Shown here one piece after another: positions 10,152 through 19,559 of a DNA stretch of 64,000 bases; within the stretch, counting starts at the first letter, position 1, and the number at the start of each line of letters is the position of its first letter. The stretch covers positions 300,414,954-300,478,953 of the forward strand of contig CM042697.1 of NCBI GenBank assembly GCA_023614405.1, written 5' to 3'. The notes under the pieces were generated by a model that was given only the letters and a program-made list of their open reading frames with translations, was not told where the DNA came from and made no database searches. The DNA comes from Avena insularis. Its lineage: Eukaryota > Streptophyta > Magnoliopsida > Poales > Poaceae. The translations under genes and the position numbers were made by a program.

Positions 10152-13100
10152 GGCAGCGCTGCCCACTTTTGGTCATCGGAGCTTGGTCAAAGGCGAGGCC
10201 GAACGGCGGTGGCTATGGGTGCATGACAGGCGAGCTATTCAATGCGAAAGGAGGATGATTGAGGGGTTCGTGAGCATCATCAACTCACTAGGATTGTAGT
10301 GGAGTGGTTGGCATGACCGGAGGTGGTCGGAATCGACAGGGACTGCGGCAGCCGGACTTCGGGAAGGAGATCAGGATTCGAGATTTTAGGGCCTCTTTGT
10401 CTTGCACTGCTTGGGGCAAAAGAACGATAATAGCATGGAGGTTCTAATGGTGATCTCGATTGAGCAAGGGGGGGTCTATGGAGCGACGGCGATGAGCGTC
10501 TCCAGCAGCTAGGGTTTCGGTGCTACTACGCGGGAGTGGCACAAAGTGAGAGAGAGAGAGAGGAAGAAATGAGGATGAGGACGAGATGGGGAGGCTCCAT
10601 GGCATTCTTATCCCTCCCAAGGTGTTGGCGGCGAGCATCGCGGCGAGCAGCATCGATGGACGGCATTGGTCACTGCCACCGAGCTGCTTCCAGCTGGAGG
10701 AGGAAGACAATGATGGAACATTTTGCAGAAAACCCCTGGATGATTTTATGACTCATCCCGCGGTCCACATTGTTCTCCCACCTGACAGTGAGAGTGAGAG
10801 AAAGGACACGGCTGCTGTTGGGCCGAGATTGGCTGTGGTGAAGTGAGAGGGAAGAAAAGGGTATGGAGCTGATTGACGATTAAGAAGGTGAGGAAGTGGG
10901 CCTTAGGCCAGAAATTGGTTTCTCCCATTTTTTCCTCGTTATTTAACCTTTTCTATTTCTGGTTTGTTAACCTTTTCAAAAAAAATGTCATAAACTTTAT
11001 GTCATAACCTTTAGTATAAAATGTCATAAACTTTTGTAAGACGTTATAATATTGCATGGTTTATTTTAACTAATAAACTTTTATATTATTTGGTATTTTC
11101 ATACCTTATATTTATTTAAAAGGTTATTTTTATTAAATAGTATTATTAAGAATTAGGATTTTAGGGTGTTTAGTTTATTACCTAGGAATGATCCAAATAT
11201 GTTTTTATTTTATTTGGATTAGTGAAGCTTTAAATGATTTGGAAAGACTAAATTATACTTCAAATCTATTTGATACTTGGCATTCTACTATAATGACTTT
11301 AAATATTGGAGTTGTTTAATATTGAGATTCAACTATTTAAATACTCATCACTTTAAGGTTTTTAAATTATCCTTTGCAATTTCCCTTATGGTTCTATAAG
11401 GATGATAAATGACTTCATTATTGAAATTACAATAAATATGAAATAAGATTTGGCTTTATCTATATACCTTTCTGCAATGATACTAAGCAAAAGCAAATCC
11501 ATTTGATCTACTCAAACAGTTTCTTCCTTAGTTTGTGTGGTTGACTCCTGGTCACAAGTTCCCACATAATGGTTGATAATGATCATTACTCATGTGATAA
11601 ATTTAGTTCATTTACCATGTGGCAATTGTTTAGGATTTAGAGGAGTGATATAGACATTAATTTTGATATGGCTTGACATAGTCTTGAATAATAGCTTCTC
11701 AGGAATTCCTACTCAAGGAATTCCTTTCTTAGATATACTACTACTTCACATCTATCATCATGTATTGACATGATAAGCTTTACTACTTATACTCTTACCA
11801 ATAATTTATCCTCCTAAATCTAGTTATCAATCCAATGATCTTGACACTAAAGCTCTACATGATCTCCTCATAGGGATAACTCACACTTCTAGAATGCTTC
11901 CAATGAATCTAAATCCATTTGAGTACTTATTCTCATCCTTTATGAATTACATTGTAATCTTATTTATAAATCTCAGAAGCTTGTCACTGAAGCTTTTCAT
12001 ATACTCATCATAGTTATACTTTTTTCACTTTATCTACAAATGATGACCTCCAGTTCATCAAGTGATTACTTTTAACTCCATTCATACTCTTCCTTTATCA
12101 TTCATTATTAATACTACTCCAATATATGTTTATAGAAATTCCTACTCCACCTCAAGCGTTTACTATTCTCTAAGAGGAATAATACTACTTCTATAACTCA
12201 ATATTGTTCTAGTATCAACTTGGTCATACTATCTTATCTCTACTTACCTCTAGTAACTCATACTCCAACTTCACAATATATCATTGTGATTTGTTATGGC
12301 TAATCCTAAGATAACACATCTATACTTGGTTTAATCATGTTCTATCCACCAATGTCACTTCTGCATCATATAATCATTCACTCTTAGTGACTTAAGCATG
12401 ATCATTATAATCCTTTGATCATTTAAAGTTTAGGTTTCTAGTTGGCTAATCAAAGCTTCATCAATACAACATTATAGTTTTATTATAATTATCTTCTTAG
12501 TATCTCTATTTGACTAAGAGATATTATTCATTGGCTATGCCTACTTGATCCAATAAGATTACTCCTTGGTAACTATCTTCAGAATTCATCCTCATAATCT
12601 TCTTTGTTACTAGATATATCTTTATTTTAGATAACTCTTCTATCCATTCATGAGTTAGTTAACTCCATCAACTATCTTATTGAATTGATTCTCTTCAAAC
12701 ACCCCCATCCTATAGATGATATCTAAAACTAGCATTCCTATTTACCTATTCTTACTTCTTTCTCTAAAGGCTTTAAAGTGAATGCTATGATAAGAACATG
12801 AGTTGATAGATCAAGAATTGATAGATCAAGGATTGATCACTCCACATTGATGATCAACAGATATTAGAATATGGTTCAATAGATATGATAGGAATTGATA
12901 TGGAAACAAAGATATGTGGTGAAGGTTCTTGACTTGATTCCTTCCTACTCAACAAGTGATAAGGAATTAGTATTTAAGAACTACCATGATGTTCATGGTA
13001 GGAATGGATAAGAATAAGCTAAATCAAGATTTAGTTATTCGATTCTTGTTACTGAAGTCATATACTTAACTTGGTATCTAGGAGTTGTTGTAATCAATAC

Positions 13101-13368
13101 TATGATATGATCTCTAAAAGATCTGGTATTAATCATTAAACAACGTGTTTGTGGTTTAGTTTTAGTACATTTGATCTACCCTTAGATCAAATCATTTTAT
13201 ACCCAAAATAAGGTTTTATCAAAGATCATATTGAAACTTATCGCAGTCAACTTGATGATCTACTTCAGTTCCACCAAGTTAAGATAACCTTCAGTCACTT
13301 TGATAAGTTTTTATTCAAAAGCATGAAAATTATCCAGATTTTCTATGCATGAATGCAATGCACACATC
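10152..13368 (-). mobile_element. Gypsy LTR 'E', left part, split by element B
   Basis: A GC-rich block (10160-10900) precedes a long AT-rich tract, as in the other long LTRs read on the minus strand. The sequence resumes after element B at 26131-26177 and finishes GGGATGTTATA, so the minus-strand start would be TATAACATCCC, a G-to-A change from TGTAACATCCC. The target duplication ACATC at 13364-13368 and 26131-26135 proves continuity across the insertion. The left boundary abuts the Athila-like LTR and lacks a clear terminus, so it is probably truncated. No coding sequence seen in the 3.2 kb. Confidence 0.6.
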
Positions 13369-14143
13369 TGTAACATCTCTAAAATCATGTTTCAAACTTA
13401 GGCATATCATCCATGCATCCATGATCATATAGAGTTCATTTCAAACAAATCATTTCAAAAACAGGAGCATATGAGCTCATTATTTTATGTGATCAGCATT
13501 TGAAAAAAATGCTACTCTCCAATGGGAGATTGTTGTTCAAGAAACCAAACTTTGTTGTCTTATTTCTCTCAGGTTGTATTGCTAGATTGCTAAGATTTAA
13601 ACCAAAGTTTCAAAATAAATATGATTTGAAAACCAATTTCAAAACCTATTCAAACTAGTGCTATGCCACTGCTTATTTTATTTTATTCCAAGTGACCAAG
13701 CCAATTCAAAGTGACCACTTGGTTTTATGCCCAGAAATGTGACTGTTGCACACTACAAAAATCCTGAAAATATTTGAATTCAAATAGATTTTGAAATCAT
13801 TTGAATTTGGTTCCTGAAGTTGAAAACAGAAAAAGAAAAGGAGAAAAGAAATGGAAAAAGGCTAGTGCTACCTAACTAGCCCAACAACGGATTCAGCCCA
13901 CTAAGCCCACCGGGGTTCCCCCCTCTCTCTCACTCGCAGACGAACCCACCAGGTCACTGACCACATGACCCCACCCCCTCTCTGTTTCACTCGCTAACTG
14001 GTGGACCTCACCAGCTCATCCTCATCTTCCCCAAATCGCGCCCACGACCACGTCGCCGGCCGTTCCCTCCGCCATTCACTGCCGCATTGATTCCTCGCTT
14101 AATTGCCCTTTATACCGCGCGCGATCCTCGCCCCCGCTCTTGG

Positions 14144-14149
14144 TATAAG
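14144..14149 (+). promoter_or_regulatory. Putative TATA element in 5' LTR of B
   Basis: GGTATAAGACC in the GC-rich LTR core, with the same element at 23705-23710 in the 3' LTR (GCTATAAGACC). It would place transcription start near 14175, leaving about 2.4 kb of R-U5 before the primer site. Confidence 0.45.
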
Positions 14150-14653
14150 ACCACCTCCCCCTTGCGGCCATTTCCCCCAACAAAGCCAGACAAAAATGCC
14201 CCCAGGATGCCCGCAATCATCCTCGCGTTGCCGCAGACAGAGCTCACTCCGGCGACCAATCCCGGTGAGCCCCGTGCGCCCCTTCTTCTCTGGTTCTTGC
14301 AGACAGCATCGCCACTTCCTTGCGCACCTACTGACACCGTTGGTTCCTTCTATACCGCCCCAGGTCGTCGTCTTCGACAAGCACAGCAAGGCTCCGACGA
14401 CGTCCTCAACTCCGGCGATTAAATTCGGTGAGCCCTTTGTTCCCCTTCGCCTCTGATTCACACGATCGTGTTCGCCGTAGTCTTGCGCATCTCCTGATGC
14501 CGTTTGTTCATGCTAGGGTGACCAGGAGCATCGCCAATGTCGTCGTCCACCCGAGCCCGACGCTGACAGCAACTCCGACGAGCCTGTGCAGCCGTGTCCA
14601 TGCGCCCCTTGCCAAGCCGTCGCCAGGTTGAGCATCAGTGCATCGCCACGATT

Positions 14654-14662
14654 CTGGTAAGC
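14654..14662 (+). promoter_or_regulatory. Splice-donor-like site in 5' LTR of B
   Basis: ATTCTG|GTAAGC (donor GT at 14657-14658) matches the plant 5' splice site consensus and corresponds to the donor in LTR A. Joined to acceptors at 16740, 17443 or 18476 it would remove most of R-U5 and the primer site from messages. Further donor-like CGGTGAGC occurs at about 14263 and 14427, with acceptor-like CCAG and CTAG roughly 90 bp later, so the leader may have short introns too. Confidence 0.45.
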
Positions 14663-16603
14663 ATCTCCGACGACCCCAGAGCCACCTATAGTGCCGCGCC
14701 ACCGTAGACCGAGCTTGCCGCCGCCAGTAGCCACCGCCAGCGTCGCCCGTCTGTGGTCGATTGATCCAGGACCGTAGGATCTAGATCCAGCGCACATAAA
14801 CAGATCACTTATCGAAGCGTTACGAGTAGATCTGGGTCGTGCAGATTAAGTAGATCTAACGGCTCACAGACGTGATCCTGAGCGAACCGGTACGCACCAA
14901 TCAGATTAAGACGCGTGGCTAGAGTTTAGGTTTAAATCAGGATTTAAATCTATTAGATGTTTGAATTTGATTTAGCCATAACTTTTGATCCCCACGTCCA
15001 AATTTGATGAATTTTATATCATTGGAATCAGGAGAACAAGCCATTTCTAAATATGCAATGTGTTTAATGTTTTACTTCTGTTAAAATGGTTTTATTTACA
15101 GAAACATGTGTAGGGCTATTTTGAGTATATGAATTGTTTAAGAAATGTTTTAAGGTTTAAATAAATGTTGTTTGGCAAGTTTTGAACTTGTTTATGAACC
15201 AGTACTGTACACTTGCTTTGTTGAGTTTTAAAAACCATCACATATCATATTGCATGCATTCATATATTTTTGTTTGTATATATTTTGTATGTGATTGTTG
15301 CTATGATTTTATGTGTAGATTTTTGTGCCAATAGTGATTGTGATTGTGAGGAGTGTAGCTACTCTCCAAACTACCAAGGCAAGTGTTGCTTCATGATATT
15401 TTTATCCCTATGTTTTCTACTAAGCATTAGAAATATTTTGCTAGTCTTGCATGTTATATTTTGCTTATAAGCCATGTTGGGAAATCCTAGTAGTTGTAGA
15501 ATTGCTAGGAAAATTTCTAAGTTAAGATGCTTATCTATGCCATGCTTAGCCTAGCTAATAGCAACCAAGGGTGGTGAAAATATACATGTTATGATAAAAA
15601 TATTTCTAAGTCTTTGGACTTGTGTTTTGCCTAATAAAACAACTAAGTAAATGAAACACCTGGGTGGAATGGAAGGAATGGTTTATGTTGAGTGGTTACA
15701 CAAGGACCATTTATATGGTTTACCTTGTGTATCTCACTTGTGGAAAGCCACCCAGGAACAAAGAGATTTTAGAGGGCAAATGTTAAGAAGCTTCTAGTGC
15801 AGCCACTTGGCAATATGGGCTCTGTCAGGATCACATAGGTTGCTAGAACTTAGCCATTTGGACAGTTGGTGGTAGTGGGATGATAGGTTGGAACGCGTCC
15901 ATTTGGTCTAAGGGAAGGCTTCTGAAAGGTCCTGTCTTGGTGAAAATCAAGGCTTGTGGGGAAAGTGCACAACCTCTGCAGATGGAAGAATCTAAGTACT
16001 TAGCCATGTCCCTGGAAAAGGACAACTTGAGCATCAAGACATGGAAGCTGTCAAGAATCTCCTCATCCCAATTTCTAAGTAAAACTTGTGGGTGAACAAG
16101 GGTGAAGGACCTCAATGTCTATTGGTGGTTCCTTGGGAAAAGTTTTGACAAAGAAAAACTTAGTGATTTCAACTAATAGGAAAAACCTATTTTGAGCAAA
16201 GCAAGCCTAAGCTACACTTAGCCAAATTGCATATAGTATCTAGTCCACCAAATAATATACTAAGGTATCACTTGCCAATACTATTCCAATGTATTGACCC
16301 ACTGTGGCTATAACTTGTGATGTTGCAGGTTACTCTGATGAGGATTAGGAGTCATGAGTCTACACTCAACATGTTTGCCTGTGGCACATGAAGATGACGA
16401 CTTTTATCTATTTACTTATTTAAACTCTTGTACTAGGCCTGTGGCCTTGGAGTTGTAAATACTATGTTTGTCTCTGGAATGACTGTAATAATGACCTTTG
16501 TTTCTGTGTACTTCATCTTAAACTGTGGATGCTAGCATTGATCCAGGGACTAGCATTGCAATCACAGGGATCCTTTTCCTTTATAAAGGAGGGATCTTAC
16601 AGA

Positions 16604-16615
16604 TGGTATCAGAGC
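16604..16615 (+). other. Primer binding site, Met-tRNA type
   Basis: TGGTATCAGAGC lies 2 bp after the 5' LTR end and matches the standard plant initiator Met-tRNA primer site used for minus-strand DNA synthesis by many LTR retrotransposons. Confidence 0.92.
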
Positions 16616-16740
16616 ACTGTGTTGCCTGTAGGATTATGACCCTAGGATTGGAAACCACTAAGGAAAATTTTCAACAACTTCTACACTTGTCTATTCTTCT
16701 CGTAAACTTTTCTAATCTTCTTTCTCATCTCTATTTGTAG

Positions 16741-17246
16741 ATGAACTCCATCAACGAAGCCGTAAGGAAAGGACCACTCATGACAATGACCTTGGAGTGT
16801 GAGACAGAATTTCCCAAGGCTCTCAAGGACCTCATGGTTGCAGTGGAAATACATGGTGCAACTGTGTACAAAGTTTTCCTGTGATGGATGAAGGAGTTGA
16901 GTACTGGTGGGTGCAACTTCACTTGTATAAAAACAAGGAAGACAACCACAAGGAATCAGGATTCTGCATGTTCACCAATTTAGTGGTGCACACTACATTC
17001 TTTGATTCAACAAGGGATGCAGCTTGGAGGACCATCAAAGAACTTGGTGATAGAGTCAAGTGCAGAATGCTCAACCTCCAAAATGACCTAAAGGAAGAGA
17101 AGAAACATACCCAAGAGTTGGAGGCTACCAACCAAACCTTAAAAGGAGACATTATAGACTTAGTGATGGAGTCATGTGATCAAGATAGACTGATTGCTAC
17201 TAGAAACATTATGTTAGCCAACAGATCCAGTGAGATAGGATTGTAA
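16741..17246 (+). pseudogene. Accessory ORF 1 upstream of gag, one frameshift
   Basis: Not recognised as a named family. The ATG at 16741 follows TCTCATCTCTATTTGTAG, an acceptor-like tract. The first frame ends at 16881-16883 after 47 codons. A second frame from 16881 continues to 17246 with VEYWWVQLHLY, GFCMFTNLVVHT and FFDSTRDAAWRTIKEL, then a charged helical stretch (NDLKEEKKHTQELEATNQ) likely to form a coiled coil. A single-base loss near 16878 explains the break, so the parent protein was about 168 residues. It sits between primer site and gag, where chromoviruses normally have no gene. The fold is unknown; a beta-rich front with helical tail is all that can be seen. Confidence 0.6.
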
Positions 17247-17443
17247 ACGTACTTCGTTAGTTGGACCGCCACTTATCACCTTATTTTCCAAATGTTGCTT
17301 AAATAAGTTGAACCTTGGTTGTTGTAATGGATCCATGTATTCCATGACTTGTGTGTTTTGATTTCCAAGGATATGTATGTGATGCTTTGCCTTGTGTTTT
17401 ATCTTAAATTGTGTTGTTCTAACTTTTTCTATCTTATAAATAG

Positions 17444-18253
17444 ATGCCTAATGTTACCATCAGCACAGTTGAGGAGTTCCAGGGAACTCGCTTTGGTCCT
17501 CGTATTATTGAGCTCACTACTTTGCTCAATCTCCCTCTTCCTACCATCATGGTGCTTCCCCTCACCAAGTTTGAGAGGAAAGACCTTTGGGGTTTCAAGG
17601 TCAATCAGCCCGGACGCCAGACTGAGCCTACCACGGAGGCCATCATCTTCAAGCTCATGCACGATGACAAGGAGAGAGGCCTAGAGGTAGTTATGCAGGA
17701 CTTGATTGGACGTCTGCTAGGGAGACACTCTCGACAGGTTAGAGGTACTCACTTCCACGTCTTTGGTAGACGTGATGAGGATGGAGAGGCCATCGACTTC
17801 GAGGACACTTCGAGGGATACAGTTGAGCCAATTCGCCTATACCTCCAGGACTTAGAGGTTCTTCTTAGGCACGTGGACACTGATAGGACCAACGTCATGC
17901 TTAGAAATGACGAACTCCAGGTGCAGCTTCGTGAGAAGGACAAGCTCTTCGCAGAGCAAGATGAGATAGTCAAGGAGATGGAGGCAAAGTTCGAGAGCCA
18001 GGACAAAAAGTTCAAGAGTCAGGAGAAGCGAGTCCAAGATAGGAACAAGAGGATTCGGGACATGACTGGAGAACTGCAGGCCAAGGACTTCAAGCTCGAG
18101 CATCAGCAGACTGTGATTGAGAGGCTTCGTTCCCAGAAGAGGGCTCTCAAAGCCAAAGTAGAGACCTTGACCACCAATGTCGAGGAATACAAGACCGCGA
18201 TGGAGAATGCAGGTCTTACCTTTGTTGAGGAGGAGGTTGATGCCGAGGAGTAG
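17444..18253 (+). CDS. Accessory ORF 2: coiled-coil protein, 269 aa, upstream of gag
   Basis: An uninterrupted 269-residue frame with ATG directly after TCTATCTTATAAATAG, an acceptor-like tract. Residues 1-110 look globular (TRFGPRIIELTTLL, KDLWGFKVNQPG, EAIIFKLMHDDKERGLEVVMQD). Residues 130-250 are rich in Lys, Glu, Arg and Gln with heptad-like spacing (LQVQLREKDKLFAEQDEI; KKFKSQEKRVQDRNKRIRDM), predicting a long coiled coil, followed by an acidic tail EEEVDAEE. There is no zinc knuckle, protease or polymerase motif. A front region with a terminal coiled coil also describes ORF 1, so the two may be related. The role is unknown; RNA or particle assembly is speculative. The frame being open while neighbours are broken suggests it was maintained. 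Confidence 0.75.
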   Translation: MPNVTISTVEEFQGTRFGPRIIELTTLLNLPLPTIMVLPLTKFERKDLWGFKVNQPGRQTEPTTEAIIFKLMHDDKERGLEVVMQDLIGRLLGRHSRQVRGTHFHVFGRRDEDGEAIDFEDTSRDTVEPIRLYLQDLEVLLRHVDTDRTNVMLRNDELQVQLREKDKLFAEQDEIVKEMEAKFESQDKKFKSQEKRVQDRNKRIRDMTGELQAKDFKLEHQQTVIERLRSQKRALKAKVETLTTNVEEYKTAMENAGLTFVEEEVDAEE

Positions 18254-18476
18254 AGTTGACTACTCATTTATCATTTATTTATCATACTTTATTTGTGTCA
18301 CAATGACCATCCAACATGTGGATGGCTTGTTATTGGTGTGTTTACTTTGCAAACTTGTCGTTTTTGTTGTTAAACTATTATTATTATGATGCATGCTTTG
18401 TGATTGTTTATGTGATGTATTGTGCATGAAAGCATCTATGGGTATCTCATTCTTATCTCTATTTAACAAACCATAG

Positions 18477-19559
18477 ATGCCTCCCCGTCGTGCCAATCCC
18501 AACCCCAACAACAACAACATCACTCCTGAGATGCAGCAAATGATGGCAGCTCAGACTCAGCTGATGCAAATGATGACGACGTTCATCCAGAACCAAAACA
18601 ACAACAATAACAACAATAACAACAACAACAACCCACCGGGTTTTGACATGCTTACCAGGTTCTTGAGATTGAGGCCAGCAAAGTTCTCAGGAACAAATGA
18701 TCCCATGGTGGCCAATGATTGGCTACGCTCTGTGAACAAGGACTTGGTAACTGTGGGCTATACTGATGCAGAAAAGGTCAGATTTGCAGCACATTTGCTG
18801 GAAGGACCAGCCGCCACTTGGTGGGATAACTTCCAGATCACCACTCCCATAGAAGGTGTGACATGGGCTATCTTTGAGGATGGCTTTCGTACTGCTCATA
18901 TCTCATCTGGAGTGATGAGTCCGAAGAAGAAAGAATTCCATAACTTGAAGCAGCGCCACCGCAGCGTGGCAGAATATATTGAGGAGTTCAACAATCTGGC
19001 GCGTTATGCACCGGATGAAGTTGACACCGATGCTAAGAGGAAGGAAAAGTTTCTTGAAGGGCTGAATGATGAACTGAACTTGCAGCTATCAGTAGCCTAT
19101 GTTCCCACGTACCAGTCTCTTTGTGATAAGGCTGCTATTTTGGAGAACAAAATGAAGCAAGTTGAGAGTAGAAAGAGAAAGCACTCGGACAAGCACAGCT
19201 CGGGATCGTCTCACAAACGTTCCCATTATGATGATAGTGGAAGCTCAGGATCCCACAAGCATGGGAAATTCAACAAGCACCACAACCACAACCGTCATCA
19301 TGACAACAAGCATCATCGTAGTCATGACAATGACAAGTACAAGAACCACAAGGGTGGATATAAGAGCCACCACGGTGGTAGTGGAAGTGGCAGTGGAAGC
19401 CAGCCTGTCAAGAAGGACATTAGTCAGGTTGAGTGCTTCAAGTGCAAGAAGATGGGGCATTATGCAAATGAATGCCTAGAAAAGAAAGTTGAAGGACCCA
19501 ACAAGACCAACCCTCTTCAGAAAGGGCAAGTTAACCACATCAATGTGGAGGAAATCTAG
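18477..19559 (+). CDS. gag: Gag polyprotein of element B, 360 aa, ends at in-frame TAG
   Basis: Structural protein of the virus-like particle. The N-terminal region holds an Asn run (residues about 39-52) encoded by AAC repeats. The retrotransposon gag core follows: FLRLRPAKFSGTNDP, WLRSVNKDL, AAHLLEGPAATWWDNF and SVAEYIEEFNNLARYAP, residues 60-180. A basic, His/Ser-rich linker (235-310) precedes one CCHC zinc knuckle, CFKCKKMGHYANEC, near residue 321. The ATG follows CTCTATTTAACAAACCATAG, another acceptor-like tract. The stop TAG at 19557-19559 lies in frame with the protease-polymerase frame that continues without interruption; single gag-pol frames are usual in chromoviruses, so this stop is probably a CAG-to-TAG mutation. 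Confidence 0.93.
   Translation: MPPRRANPNPNNNNITPEMQQMMAAQTQLMQMMTTFIQNQNNNNNNNNNNNNPPGFDMLTRFLRLRPAKFSGTNDPMVANDWLRSVNKDLVTVGYTDAEKVRFAAHLLEGPAATWWDNFQITTPIEGVTWAIFEDGFRTAHISSGVMSPKKKEFHNLKQRHRSVAEYIEEFNNLARYAPDEVDTDAKRKEKFLEGLNDELNLQLSVAYVPTYQSLCDKAAILENKMKQVESRKRKHSDKHSSGSSHKRSHYDDSGSSGSHKHGKFNKHHNHNRHHDNKHHRSHDNDKYKNHKGGYKSHHGGSGSGSGSQPVKKDISQVECFKCKKMGHYANECLEKKVEGPNKTNPLQKGQVNHINVEEI
18592..18632 (+). repeat. AAC/AAT microsatellite coding poly-Asn in gag
   Basis: A run of AAC triplets with AAT interruptions, in frame with gag, giving about 14 consecutive Asn. Likely length-variable among copies. Confidence 0.9.

Larger units (their letters stand above)
13369..16601 (+). repeat. 5' LTR of element B (3233 bp)
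   Basis: Starts TGTAACATCTCT, ends GGGATCTTACA. Relative to the 3' LTR it carries extra bases near 14047 (about 12), near 15013 (about 23) and near 16096 (about 10). The GC-rich region 13900-14800 holds the promoter. The AT-rich 3' half repeats in the 3' LTR and its small open frames (15270-15470, 15843-16115) occur in both copies, as expected for LTR sequence rather than genes. Confidence 0.92.

Noticed and set aside
14087..14797. Overlapping 60-120 codon frames, repeated at 23648-24308
   Set aside because: Present in both LTRs of element B because LTRs are duplicates; they cross the promoter and leader and show no domain.
15270..15470. Hydrophobic 66-codon frame with Cys cluster, also at 24722-25009
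   Set aside because: Looks like a small membrane protein, but it is LTR sequence in both copies, AT-rich, and its start differs between copies.
15843..16115. Overlapping frames on both strands in U5, also at 25382-25634
   Set aside because: Conserved only because it is LTR; both strands open equally and there is no domain.
19162..19479. Ser/Thr/Arg-rich frame overlapping gag, and its antisense partner
   Set aside because: Out-of-frame shadows of the His/Ser-rich linker of gag.
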